This document shows positions 42,399 to 52,333 of a DNA stretch of 64,000 nt, in pieces. Positions within the stretch are counted from its first letter, which is position 1. Each line of letters opens with the position of its first letter. Source of the stretch: Gp1-AA145 sp963757135 (GTDB lineage Bacteria; Acidobacteriota; Terriglobia; Terriglobales; Acidobacteriaceae); assembly GCA_963757135.1 (NCBI GenBank), contig CAVWQE010000008.1, positions 186,001 to 250,000 of the forward strand. The letters run 5' to 3'. The position numbers were made by a program, and so were the translations under genes. The notes below the pieces were generated by a model. That model saw only the letters and a list, made by a program, of their open reading frames with translations, was not told the DNA's origin and made no database searches.

Positions 42399-44906
42399 AT
42401 GAGCACCTTGATTCAAGATCTGCGATACGGCATCCGGCAATTGCGAAAGAGCCCGGGATTCACAGCGGTTGCGGTTGTCACATTGGCGTTAGGCATCGGC
42501 GCAAATACGGCCATCTTTACCGTCGTCAATGGGCTGCTGTTAAAGATGCTTCCGGTCAAGGACCCGCAGCAGCTCGTCGTTATTGGCGATCCCGCGAATC
42601 CAAACGAACGATCAAACGGAACGCCTCGCGCCGACGTTTTCTCCTACCCCTTGTACAAGCAACTGCGCGACCAGAACTCGGTTTTCACCGGACTCTGCGC
42701 CGCTGCCAACGATCACCACATTGAAGTGGAGACCGGGCAGGGCGTGATCTTCGATCAAAAAATTACCGGGCGCATGGTGAGCGGCAATTACTTCGACGTT
42801 CTGGGGCTGCAACCGGCGCTAGGGCGGTTGTTCAAGGATTCTGACGACTCCGCAGAAGGCGCCAATCCAGTAGCGGTCCTTGGCTACAGCTACTGGCAGC
42901 GAAAGTTCGCGTCCTCGCCGCAGGTCATCGGCCAGGACATTCGTCTGAATGGGTATCCATTCACCATCGTCGGCATTGCCCCGCAAGGCTTCGAGGGCGA
43001 TGTCGTGGGTGAGCAGATGGCGTTGTTTGTCCCTCTGAGCATGCAGCCGCAAATCGTGCGCGGACGTCATTGGCGCAATGCCGGGAACACTTCCTGGCTC
43101 TCGCTCATCGGACGGCTCAAGCCGGGGGTAAACGCCTCACAAGCAGAAGCGAACCTGAATGTCGTCTTCCAGCAAGCGCAGAAGGGCGACTACGGAGCGG
43201 CGCTTTCTTCGGACGATCGAAACGCGATTCGCAATCTTCGGATCAACGTCGTCGCCGGAGGCGGCGGTCTGTCCGATTTACGAGCCAGTTACCGGGTTCC
43301 GTTGCTTTTGCTGATGGGGATCGTCGGTCTCGTGCTGCTGATCGCCTGCGTGAACGTTGCCAATCTGCTGCTCGCCCGGGCATCCGTCCGCAACCGGGAG
43401 ATCGCGGTGCGCCTTGCGATCGGCGCGAGCACGCGACGTGTATTGCAACAACTTCTTACTGAAAGCATTCTTCTCGCAATTGTCGGAGGCGTCGCGGGCT
43501 CATTGCTGGCGATGCTGGGCGTACGAATACTTGTAAACACTTTCGATGCCAGTGCGAGCCTGCCGCTCGTGCCCGACTGGCGCGTCCTTGCATTCACTAC
43601 AGTGATTGTTTTGGTCACAGGGGTTCTCTTTGGCTTGGTGCCCGCGTTGCGGACTCTGCAGGTGCGGGTGTCCCCGGCCTTGAAGGATGCAAACCGGACC
43701 ACCTCTGGAACCAGTTCGCGGTTTGGTTGGGGAAAAGGGCTCATCGCTGCTCAGGTTGCGCTCTCGCTGCTGGTCCTGTTCGCGGCCGGACTTCTGGTCC
43801 GCAGCCTGCAAAAACTCATGACTCAGGATTTCGGTTACACGCGCGATCACCTCGTCATCGCGCGTACTGATCCCACGAGCGCGGGATATGACAGTCAGAA
43901 TATGAAGTTGCTGGCGGAGCAACTTGCCTCTCGTCTGGCAAGTACTCCCGGAGTGCGATCAGTTACCTATTCGACCAACGGTTTGTTCAGCGGCACGGAA
44001 AATGTCGACGCAATCATCGTGCCTGGCTTTAAGGCTGTGCGCCCCGATGATCGCGCTGCGAGAGAGGACTTTGTGGGACCCGATTATTTCGCAGTAGTGG
44101 GCATCCCCATACTCGCCGGTCGCGGGATTGAGGCGCAGGACACCCTCGCCGCGACGCGCATCGCGGTAGTCAACGAAGCCATGGTGAAGTATTTCTTCGG
44201 TGGGCAAAATCCCATCGGGCGTCAGTTCAGGATTGACGATTCCGATTGGCTCGACAAGCCAATCACCGTTGTCGGCGTTTCCCGCAATTCCAAAGATCAC
44301 AGCAGCGGGTTGCGCGAGGAAGTGCAGCCGCGTTTTTATATGGCGTATCAGCAGGTGCCTGACCCCGGGCAGATAGTACTGGAAGCCCGGGTTCGTGGCG
44401 ACGCTTCCGGCGCCGCGGCCAGCCTAATGAGCCAAATCAAGGCGGCTGATCCGCACCTGCCGGTCTCATTTGTCCGGACACTCGACAGCCTGGTCAATGA
44501 AAGCGCCGCCGATCAGATCGCTCTCGCAAAGCTCTCCACATTCTTTGCCGGATTAGCCCTTCTGCTTGCCTGCGTCGGATTGTATGGCGTCATGTCATAC
44601 ACGGTCGCGGGGCGCACCCGCGAGATTGGTGTGCGCATGGCTCTCGGCGCGCGTCGCGGTGACGTCGTGCAACTAGTGCTGCGCGAAGGCTTGCTGCTGG
44701 TCGCAATTGGCCTTGTGGCGGGAATCCCCTTGGCTCTGGCGAGCAGCCGCCTGCTCCACAGCTTCCTGTTTGAAATGAAGAGTACAGACCCGTTATCGCT
44801 GGGCGTGGTAGTTCTGTTACTCGGAATGGTCGCAGCATTTGCGGGACTGATCCCCGCCCGCCGCGCGGCTAGAGTCGATCCCATGGTTGCGTTGAGGTAC
44901 GAGTAA
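42399..44906 (+). CDS. ADOP-family permease 3
   Basis: 835 residues, the typical length. The TM1 region VVTLALGIGANTAIFTVVNG leads into a periplasmic domain with VSGNYFDVLGLQPALGRLF, an N-Y-F-D-V variant shared only with permease 4. It also shares LLKMLPVKDPQQLVV with that protein (LRNLPVKEPGRLVV in permease 4), and both have longer first domains. The pair may therefore bind a different partner or substrate from the other four. The C-terminus is ARVDPMVALRYE. Only six bases separate it from the preceding stop and no strong ribosome binding site is visible, which suggests coupled translation. Confidence 0.9.
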   Translation: MSTLIQDLRYGIRQLRKSPGFTAVAVVTLALGIGANTAIFTVVNGLLLKMLPVKDPQQLVVIGDPANPNERSNGTPRADVFSYPLYKQLRDQNSVFTGLCAAANDHHIEVETGQGVIFDQKITGRMVSGNYFDVLGLQPALGRLFKDSDDSAEGANPVAVLGYSYWQRKFASSPQVIGQDIRLNGYPFTIVGIAPQGFEGDVVGEQMALFVPLSMQPQIVRGRHWRNAGNTSWLSLIGRLKPGVNASQAEANLNVVFQQAQKGDYGAALSSDDRNAIRNLRINVVAGGGGLSDLRASYRVPLLLLMGIVGLVLLIACVNVANLLLARASVRNREIAVRLAIGASTRRVLQQLLTESILLAIVGGVAGSLLAMLGVRILVNTFDASASLPLVPDWRVLAFTTVIVLVTGVLFGLVPALRTLQVRVSPALKDANRTTSGTSSRFGWGKGLIAAQVALSLLVLFAAGLLVRSLQKLMTQDFGYTRDHLVIARTDPTSAGYDSQNMKLLAEQLASRLASTPGVRSVTYSTNGLFSGTENVDAIIVPGFKAVRPDDRAAREDFVGPDYFAVVGIPILAGRGIEAQDTLAATRIAVVNEAMVKYFFGGQNPIGRQFRIDDSDWLDKPITVVGVSRNSKDHSSGLREEVQPRFYMAYQQVPDPGQIVLEARVRGDASGAAASLMSQIKAADPHLPVSFVRTLDSLVNESAADQIALAKLSTFFAGLALLLACVGLYGVMSYTVAGRTREIGVRMALGARRGDVVQLVLREGLLLVAIGLVAGIPLALASSRLLHSFLFEMKSTDPLSLGVVVLLLGMVAAFAGLIPARRAARVDPMVALRYE

Positions 44907-44919
44907 GGAAGTTTCATCC

Positions 44920-47436
44920 ATGAGAAGCGTAATTGAGGACCTTCGATACGGATCAAGGCTGCTGCGGAAGTCGCCTGCATTCACAGTTGTGGCTGTGGTC
45001 ACGCTGGCCCTTGGCATCGGCGCCAATACCGCCATCTACACGCTGCTTGATCAGGCGATTCTGCGCAATCTGCCGGTGAAAGAACCGGGCCGTCTCGTGG
45101 TCTTGCGTTTTTCAGGCGACGATACTGGAAGCACTCATGCTCGCGGCGATTCCGATCTCGAATTTTCCTATCCCATGTACCGCGACTTGCGGGACCACAG
45201 TTCGGTGTTAAGCGGTGTGATCGCCACCAGTTGGGCGCAAGTCGGAATGCAGTGGCATAACCAGCCCGATCTTGCGGATGCTGAATTGGTCTCAGGCAAT
45301 TATTTCGATGTGCTTGGATTGCAACCCGCGCTTGGCCGGTTATTAGTCGCCTCAGATGACCTCACACAGAATGGGAATCCCGTCGCAGTCCTTAGCTTCA
45401 ACTACTGGCAACGTCACTTTGCTTCCGATCCGAAGATTGTCAACCAGAGTATTGCGATCAATGGACACCCATTCACCGTGATTGGCGTGGCTTCGCCTGA
45501 CTTTCACAGCGTTGTGGGCGGAGACAATCCTGCCGTTTTTGTCCCAATGACGATGAAGCCCGAGATCACGCCCGACTGGAATGATCTCGAAGAGCGGCGC
45601 TCGAGATGGCTGAACATTGTCGGCAGGCTGGGACACGGACTCAGCCACAAACAGGCGCATGCTGGAATGGATCAGCTCTGGCATTCGCTCCGTGCAGATG
45701 ACTTGAAACAGCTGGGTCGCACCTCACAAAGGTTCCGCGACGCTTTCCTTACAAACTCTCACTTATTTCTAGGTGACGCCTCCAAAGGTGTGCCGGTACA
45801 CGGCACACCTACTACATTGCTGATCGTGATGGGCATGGCTGCACTCATGGCATTAATGTCGTGCACGAATGTCGCCGGCCTCTTGCTGGTGCGAGTTGCA
45901 CGGAGAACGCGCGAGATTTCCGTCCGCTATGCGCTCGGCGCGCAACGGCGACGCCTGGTGCAGCAACTATTAGCAGAAGGCTTGTTGCTCGGATTGGCCG
46001 CTGGCCTAATTGGCATATTTCTAGCTCCCCAGATCGCAAACGTGCTGATTCGCACAATTTTGGGAAGCGGACGAAGCCAATCTGCTTTCGGCGCTCATCC
46101 TGACCTGCGCATTCTGGCATTCAACTTCGGGCTGGCCCTAGCTGTGAGCGTCCTCTTCAGCGTGGCACCTGCTCTGCAGTTCCGGCGGCCAGATGTAACT
46201 CAAGTGCTGAGGCAGCAAGCAGCCGTTGTTTCCGGAGGAGCAATTCATCTGCGTCGCGCGACGGTGGCAGCACAGATTGCGATCAGCCTTTTGTTGCTCG
46301 TCGGTGCCGGCCTGTTTGTGCGCACCCTCCGAAATCTAAAGACACTAGATGTGGGATTCACGACTGACCACCTGGTCACCTTCTCGGTTGATCCAAAGCT
46401 GGCCGGATACGAAGACACTGATACTTTCGCGTTGTATCAACAAATCCTTGACCGACTGTCTAGCCTCCCGGGAGTGCAGTCCGCCGCGGCTACAAACGAT
46501 CCGGAACTCGCCAACAACAATTGGGGAAACAACATCACCATTGCTGGTTATCGTCCTGCCGAAGGCGATCGCATGAACGTCGAGTGGGCACGAGTCACCC
46601 CACGATATTTCTCAACCATGAAAATGCCTTTGCTTGCCGGCCGCGAAATCGAGCAGTCCGATCGCGTTGGGACGCAAAAGGTCGCGGTTGTGAACGAGAG
46701 CATGGCGCGGCTGTATTTTGGCCAGCCGCAAAATGCATTAGGACATTACTTTTGTTCCGGCGCGGGGAACGTCACGCCCGACGTCGAGATTGTCGGGGTG
46801 GTGAAAGACGCCAGGCACACCACCGTACGCGAGGATGTGCGTCGGACTGTTTTCACTCCCTATCTGCAGGACGCGCAGATGGGCCCGGTCTATCGCTTCG
46901 GGCTGACTTTTTACGTGCGGACCTGGCAAGACCCCAAAGCAGCTGAATCCACGATCCGCGCAGCCATGCAGGCGCTCGATTCGAAGCTGGTGCTTGATGC
47001 CTTTCGAACGATGGAGGAACAAGTAGACGACAGCTTGAGCGACGAGCGCGTGATCGCATTTCTGGCAACGAGCTTCGGCGTCCTCGCCGCGCTGCTAGCC
47101 GCAATTGGAATTTACGGAGTGCTGGCGTATTCCACGGCGCAGCGCACGCGCGAAATCGGCGTTCGCGTGGCGCTGGGTGCAACCCGCGCCGAAATCATGG
47201 GCATGGTTCTTTCGGAGGTGGTACGTCTTGCGGCGATTGGGTTCGCCGCAGGCCTGCCGCTCTGTTTTGTTCTGGTGCGTTCAGTGCGCGATCAGCTATT
47301 CGGAATCAGCAATTGTGATCCCGTGACCCTGTTCTCGGTCTGCGGTGTCATTGCTGTGATCGCGCTCGGTGCGGCGGCCATCCCCGCCCGGCGCGCAGCC
47401 AAAGTTGATCCCATGGTGGCGTTGAGGTACGAGTGA
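44920..47436 (+). CDS. ADOP-family permease 4
   Basis: 838 residues, the longest of the six. TM1 has VVTLALGIGANTAIYTLLDQ. The first periplasmic domain has VSGNYFDVLGLQPALGRLL, as in permease 3. The middle block MGMAALMALMSCTNVAGLLLVRVARRTREIS is followed by the second-half domain and a final FtsX block beginning VIAFLATSFGVLAALLAAIGIYGVLAYS. It ends AKVDPMVALRYE. AAGGAAG overlaps the preceding stop. Its stop is followed one base later by the ATG of permease 5. The last ~55 bases of the gene closely match those of permease 5. Confidence 0.9.
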   Translation: MRSVIEDLRYGSRLLRKSPAFTVVAVVTLALGIGANTAIYTLLDQAILRNLPVKEPGRLVVLRFSGDDTGSTHARGDSDLEFSYPMYRDLRDHSSVLSGVIATSWAQVGMQWHNQPDLADAELVSGNYFDVLGLQPALGRLLVASDDLTQNGNPVAVLSFNYWQRHFASDPKIVNQSIAINGHPFTVIGVASPDFHSVVGGDNPAVFVPMTMKPEITPDWNDLEERRSRWLNIVGRLGHGLSHKQAHAGMDQLWHSLRADDLKQLGRTSQRFRDAFLTNSHLFLGDASKGVPVHGTPTTLLIVMGMAALMALMSCTNVAGLLLVRVARRTREISVRYALGAQRRRLVQQLLAEGLLLGLAAGLIGIFLAPQIANVLIRTILGSGRSQSAFGAHPDLRILAFNFGLALAVSVLFSVAPALQFRRPDVTQVLRQQAAVVSGGAIHLRRATVAAQIAISLLLLVGAGLFVRTLRNLKTLDVGFTTDHLVTFSVDPKLAGYEDTDTFALYQQILDRLSSLPGVQSAAATNDPELANNNWGNNITIAGYRPAEGDRMNVEWARVTPRYFSTMKMPLLAGREIEQSDRVGTQKVAVVNESMARLYFGQPQNALGHYFCSGAGNVTPDVEIVGVVKDARHTTVREDVRRTVFTPYLQDAQMGPVYRFGLTFYVRTWQDPKAAESTIRAAMQALDSKLVLDAFRTMEEQVDDSLSDERVIAFLATSFGVLAALLAAIGIYGVLAYSTAQRTREIGVRVALGATRAEIMGMVLSEVVRLAAIGFAAGLPLCFVLVRSVRDQLFGISNCDPVTLFSVCGVIAVIALGAAAIPARRAAKVDPMVALRYE

Positions 47437-47437
47437 T

Positions 47438-49888
47438 ATGGAGACTCTACTTCAAGACATTCGTTTCGGGTTTCGAATGCTGCTGAAATCGCCCGGCTTC
47501 ACTGCCGTCGCCGTTATCACGCTCGCTCTCGGCATCGGCGCGAACACAGCCATGTTCAGTCTTGTGGAAGGTGTGATCCTCGCTCCGCTGCATTATTTCG
47601 AGCCCGATCGTCTCGTCATGGTGTGGGAAAACAATCCGCGCTTTCCCCGCGTTTGGAATTCGTATCCAAATTTTCAGGACTGGCAGCGCAGCGCCCATTC
47701 TTTTCAAGCAATGGCCGCCTTCCGCGGGCAGGGAGTTGACCTCACACTCCCAGGCCCGCCGTCGCATGTTAATGCAACCGAGATTTCTCCGGACTTCTTC
47801 AGCACGCTTGGTGTGCAGCTTGAATTAGGACGCGAATTTACTCCGCAGGAGAATGACTTCGGCGGATCTACCGCCGTTGTCATCAGCTACAGCCTCTGGA
47901 AGGAACGTTTCGGGCGTAGCCCGGAAGTATTAGGCAAGGCCGTGACTCTCGACGGAGTGAATTCTTCCATCATCGGAGTTGCCCCGGCCTCATTTCGTCT
48001 TGAACGCGATGCAGATGTTTACACGCCACTCGGCCAGCTTGATCCGCTAGTGTTGAACAATCGAGCGACACATGACGGCATCTTTACCATTGCGCGTCTC
48101 AAACCTGGAGTGACTCTCTCCCAAAGCCAAGCGGAGATGAGCACGATCCAGAACGCTCTCGATCGCCTCTATCCCAATGACAATCGGGATTTGGGGATTT
48201 ACGTCGAGCCGCTAAAGCAGGCGATCGTAGGCGGCGCCGCCCAAACACTCGAGCTCTTACTGGGGGCGGTTGGATTGCTGCTGCTGATTGCCTGCGCAAA
48301 TTTTGCGAATCTGCTGCTGGCGCGTTCGGCTGCGCGCAATCGAGAGTTTGCCATTCGCTCAGCGCTCGGGGCCACTCGCATTCGGGTGCTTCGGCAATTG
48401 TCCACCGAAAGCGTTCTGCTTTCGTTAGTCGGTGCCGTGGTGGGCATTCTGCTTGCAGTTGTCGGAATCAGGTCCGTTCTGCCCCTGATTTCCGGTCTCC
48501 TGCCCCGCGCCGACGACGTCCGCTTGAATGCTCCTGTTCTGCTCTACACCGTCATGATGGCACTGCTGGTTGGGATTCTGTCAGGTATCGTACCCGCTCT
48601 CAGGAGTTGGAACGCAGACCCGCAACCATCGCTCAAGGATCGGGGTCGCGGTTCTACCACCGCGCATAGCCGCGCTCAGAGTAGTTTCATAGTTATTCAG
48701 GTGGCGCTGACGGCTGTCCTGCTCGTTGGCGCTGGCCTATTGTTTCGCACCATTCTCCACCTGTGGAACGTGAATCCGGGCTTCGATACGAAGAACATCG
48801 TTACCTTCAAGGTGGGAGTTTCGCACTCGTTAACCAAAACTGCGTCGAGCACTCGCATCGCGTACCAGCAATTAATCGATGGTATTCGCCAAGTCCCCGG
48901 GGTACAAGCGGCGGAGTTCAGCACGGCGATTCCTCTGAGCGGACAAGGCGGGTATCTGCCTTTTTGGCTCGATTCCAGACAGCCCGAATCGGCCCAGGGT
49001 GCGCCTCGCTTACAGCCTTTTCTTGTCGGACCGGATTACCTGCAAGCCATGGGCATGCAACTGCTGCACGGCCGCTTTCTCATTCATCAGGACACGACAA
49101 ACTCACCTTGTGTCACGGTCGTCGACAGCAACTTCGCCCATAAATTCTTTCCAGACAAGAATCCTATAGGCCACACCATCACCGCCGGATTCGGGTCCGC
49201 AGCTTTTGGCCCATGCGCAATCGTCGGCGTGGTGAATCACGTGAAGGACGCAGGCTTGGACGAGGTCGGCCTTGTGAACCAATACCAGGCATATTACTCG
49301 CTCTACCAGGATCCCGATCGGTGGGTGCCTATAAATTATCCGGATGCAAGCGTAATCGTCCGCACGCCACTCGACGCTGCGGCACTCGTTCCCGCAATCA
49401 GAGGCGCAGTTTCGCAGTTGGCTGGCGACCAGTCACTGTACCAGGTGCAAACCATGAACCAGATCGTCTCGGATTCCATGTCTGCACAGCGTTTCCCCCT
49501 GGTTCTGCTGGCAGCTTTTGCCACCCTAGCGTTATTGTTGGCCTCGGTCGGAATCTACGGTGTAGTTTCCTATTCCGTGTCGCGGCGCGTGCAAGAGATC
49601 GGCATCCGCATGGCGCTCGGTGCGGATAAAAGCATGGTCCTTCGCCTATTTCTTGGACAAGAGTTGAAATTGGTTCTGGCCGGTCTTGCGGTTGGCGCGG
49701 TCGGTTCGTTTATCCTCACGCAAACACTCGCCAGTTTGGCTAGCCTGCTCCACGGTGTTAAGCCGGGCGACCCGCTCACTTTCGCAGCAGTATCAATTCT
49801 GTTGATCAGTGTTGCTGCTCTGTCTTGCTACATCCCCGCCCGTCGCGCAGCCAAAGTTGATCCCATGGTGGCGTTGAGGTACGAGTGA
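47438..49888 (+). CDS. ADOP-family permease 5
   Basis: 816 residues. The first ~40 residues (ETLLQDIRFGFRMLLKSPGF, then TAVAVITLALGIGANTAMFS) are almost identical to those of permease 6, and the DNA around both starts is also nearly identical. The periplasmic domain has ISPDFFSTLGVQLELGREF. The middle membrane block begins GAVGLLLLIACANFANLLLARS, and the final block LASVGIYGVVSYSVSRRVQEIGIRMALG is followed by AKVDPMVALRYE. It begins one base after permease 4's TGA, so translation is probably coupled by termination-reinitiation. It is intact. Confidence 0.9.
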   Translation: METLLQDIRFGFRMLLKSPGFTAVAVITLALGIGANTAMFSLVEGVILAPLHYFEPDRLVMVWENNPRFPRVWNSYPNFQDWQRSAHSFQAMAAFRGQGVDLTLPGPPSHVNATEISPDFFSTLGVQLELGREFTPQENDFGGSTAVVISYSLWKERFGRSPEVLGKAVTLDGVNSSIIGVAPASFRLERDADVYTPLGQLDPLVLNNRATHDGIFTIARLKPGVTLSQSQAEMSTIQNALDRLYPNDNRDLGIYVEPLKQAIVGGAAQTLELLLGAVGLLLLIACANFANLLLARSAARNREFAIRSALGATRIRVLRQLSTESVLLSLVGAVVGILLAVVGIRSVLPLISGLLPRADDVRLNAPVLLYTVMMALLVGILSGIVPALRSWNADPQPSLKDRGRGSTTAHSRAQSSFIVIQVALTAVLLVGAGLLFRTILHLWNVNPGFDTKNIVTFKVGVSHSLTKTASSTRIAYQQLIDGIRQVPGVQAAEFSTAIPLSGQGGYLPFWLDSRQPESAQGAPRLQPFLVGPDYLQAMGMQLLHGRFLIHQDTTNSPCVTVVDSNFAHKFFPDKNPIGHTITAGFGSAAFGPCAIVGVVNHVKDAGLDEVGLVNQYQAYYSLYQDPDRWVPINYPDASVIVRTPLDAAALVPAIRGAVSQLAGDQSLYQVQTMNQIVSDSMSAQRFPLVLLAAFATLALLLASVGIYGVVSYSVSRRVQEIGIRMALGADKSMVLRLFLGQELKLVLAGLAVGAVGSFILTQTLASLASLLHGVKPGDPLTFAAVSILLISVAALSCYIPARRAAKVDPMVALRYE

Positions 49889-49889
49889 T

Positions 49890-52310
49890 ATGGAGACTCT
49901 ATTTCAAGACATTCGCTTCGGATTTCGAATGCTGCTGAAGTCGCCGGGCTTCACTGCGGTCGCGGTGATCACGCTGGCGCTCGGCATTGGCGCGAACACC
50001 GCCATGTTCAGCGTCATCAACTCTGTGTTATTGCGATCGTTGCCGTTTGCCAATCCGAGCCGGGTGATGGCGGTGTGGAAGACGATGTCGAACGGCAGCC
50101 CCAATGCCTTCTCCACACCGGAGTTCCTGGAGTGGAAGCAGCAGGGAGAATTGACCGCAAATATGGGAGCGTTTTCGTCGATCGGAAAAAACCTCGGCGG
50201 CAAAGACTTGCCGGAGCGAATCACCGGAGGCAGGTTCAACTATGACTTGCTTTCCGTACTCGGAGTGCAGGCAGCGACTGGTCGAACATTTTCTCGCGCG
50301 GAGGATACTCAGGGCGCAAGCCCGGTTGTGCTGCTGAGCCACGCCTTGTGGGCCACCAGATTTGAATCGCGTCCCATGCTGGGCCAATCGGTGGACCTCG
50401 ATGGCACGCCCTATACAGTGGTGGGCATCATGCCTGCAAACTTTCATGTCCTCTCGGACAAGGAATTATTTTGGATTCCGTTGCAGCTTGAATCGGCTAA
50501 TGCGCAGACCTCCGCGCGCAATGTGCACTGGCTCTTCGCCTATACGCGCTTGCCTGATGGAATGACCCAGAAACAGGCCGAAACCGTGATGGCAACGATT
50601 GCGTCGCGCCTGAAAGCCCAGGACCCGAATGGTGAGGGGGCGCTTGGGGTCACCTTGCAGCCGGTCAGCGATGCTCTGAATGGCAACGTCAAGCCGGCCT
50701 TGTACCTGTTAATGGGAGCAGTCTGCTTCGTTCTTCTGATCGCGTGCTCGAATGTTGCCAATCTATTGCTGGCGCGCGGAAGCGTTCGACAGCGCGAACT
50801 CTCGATTCGCACCGCCCTCGGCGCAGCCCGAACGCGCTTAGTCCGGCAACTTCTAACTGAAAGCGTTTTGCTGTCCCTGTTCGGCGGATTACTGGGGTTG
50901 GGATTGGCTTGGGGTGCATTACGAGTGCTGTTGGCAATTCATCCGTCGAGCATCCCTTCTGTCGAGACAATCGGAATCGACGGCACCGTTCTTGCATACA
51001 CAGCTATTTTGTGCGGCGTAGTCGGAATTCTGTTCGGAGTCGCGCCTGCGTGGGAAGGGTCGGATCCGGGCGTGAGCGAAGCTCTGAAAGAAGGAGCGCG
51101 CGGCAGCAGTGGCGGGTTCGGCAAACATCGCGCTGTGTTGGTTGTGACCGAGACAGCCCTGGCCTCAATTTTGCTGATCGGAGCTGGCTTGTCCTTGCGG
51201 AGTTTGTGGCAGACGGAAAGAGTTGAGCCGGGGTTCAATCCTGATGGAGTGCTTACCTTCCGTCTGGCGGCGCCGGCGCAGTTTTCCGGCGCCCGCATCC
51301 CGCTTTTCTATCAGCAGGTATTGGAGCGAATCAAAGCGATGCCAGGCGTGCAATCGGCGGTGCTGGCGCGCAATCTGCCCATGAGCGGTACCGATCCTTC
51401 AATGCCGATTGCAATCGAGGGCACGCCGCCTCCTCCGTCGCAGATTCCGATTGTCACCCGTTTCCGTGCAATCGGCCCCGGATATTTCGACGGAATGCAG
51501 ATTCCAATGTTAAGCGGGAGAGATTTCGTTGACGGCGATACTGTCGCGGCGCCTAAAGTCGGTGTGGTTAGCCAAAGTCTCGCCAAACTCTACTGGCCGG
51601 GGCAGGACGCGCTGGGCAAGCGCCTGAAGCCACAGATGCCTGGTGCAGACTGGTGCACCGTAGTAGGCGTTGCCGCCGACGTCCGTCACTGGACCGCCGA
51701 TGTTACCGACGTAGAGCCCACGGCTTACTACCCGTACACGCAAATTCCTGAATCGTTTCTGCCGCTGCTCGAAGGCAACATGAGCGTTGCAGTGCGTTCG
51801 CGTAACTCTTCAGACATCCTGACCTCAATTCGCGCCGCGGTCGGCGAGGTAGACAAGACCGTTCCTCTCTATCAGGTCGAGAGCATGGATCAGATGGTCG
51901 GCGATGCAGGTTCGCTTCGCCGCTTTGATATGTGGCTGATTGGCGCCTTCGCCGCACTCGCACTTGTTCTCGCCGCGGTTGGTATCTACGGAGTGATGGC
52001 CTATTCCGTTTCACACCGCACGCGCGAAATCGGGATTCGAATCGCCCTCGGCGCGCAACGGCAGACGGTGCTCAGGTTAATCCTGGGCCAGGGAGCACGG
52101 CTGGCATTAATCGGAGTCGTAGTCGGAATCATCGCTGCATTGGGGTTGACGCAACTTATGGCCAGGCTCCTGTTCGGTGTGAGCGCACGTGATTGGACGA
52201 CATTCTCGGTTGTCCCGTGGATTGTGCTGGCGATGATTCTGGGGGGCTGCTACGTTCCGGCACGGCGCGCCGCCAAGCTCGACCCGGTCGCGGCATTACG
52301 CCAGGAATAA
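49890..52310 (+). CDS. ADOP-family permease 6
   Basis: 806 residues. The N-terminus copies that of permease 5, after which the proteins diverge (LGVQAATGRTFSRAEDTQGA in the first periplasmic domain). It alone ends AKLDPVAALRQE instead of VDPMVALRYE; the coupling region that follows the last helix may contact a different ATPase. It is the permease nearest to ATPase 2, whose ATG lies 24 bases downstream, which supports that pairing. Start coupling is the same as for permease 5 (TGATATGG). All membrane blocks are complete. Confidence 0.9.
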   Translation: METLFQDIRFGFRMLLKSPGFTAVAVITLALGIGANTAMFSVINSVLLRSLPFANPSRVMAVWKTMSNGSPNAFSTPEFLEWKQQGELTANMGAFSSIGKNLGGKDLPERITGGRFNYDLLSVLGVQAATGRTFSRAEDTQGASPVVLLSHALWATRFESRPMLGQSVDLDGTPYTVVGIMPANFHVLSDKELFWIPLQLESANAQTSARNVHWLFAYTRLPDGMTQKQAETVMATIASRLKAQDPNGEGALGVTLQPVSDALNGNVKPALYLLMGAVCFVLLIACSNVANLLLARGSVRQRELSIRTALGAARTRLVRQLLTESVLLSLFGGLLGLGLAWGALRVLLAIHPSSIPSVETIGIDGTVLAYTAILCGVVGILFGVAPAWEGSDPGVSEALKEGARGSSGGFGKHRAVLVVTETALASILLIGAGLSLRSLWQTERVEPGFNPDGVLTFRLAAPAQFSGARIPLFYQQVLERIKAMPGVQSAVLARNLPMSGTDPSMPIAIEGTPPPPSQIPIVTRFRAIGPGYFDGMQIPMLSGRDFVDGDTVAAPKVGVVSQSLAKLYWPGQDALGKRLKPQMPGADWCTVVGVAADVRHWTADVTDVEPTAYYPYTQIPESFLPLLEGNMSVAVRSRNSSDILTSIRAAVGEVDKTVPLYQVESMDQMVGDAGSLRRFDMWLIGAFAALALVLAAVGIYGVMAYSVSHRTREIGIRIALGAQRQTVLRLILGQGARLALIGVVVGIIAALGLTQLMARLLFGVSARDWTTFSVVPWIVLAMILGGCYVPARRAAKLDPVAALRQE

Positions 52311-52333
52311 TTTCACGCAGCATTAAGGCAAAT

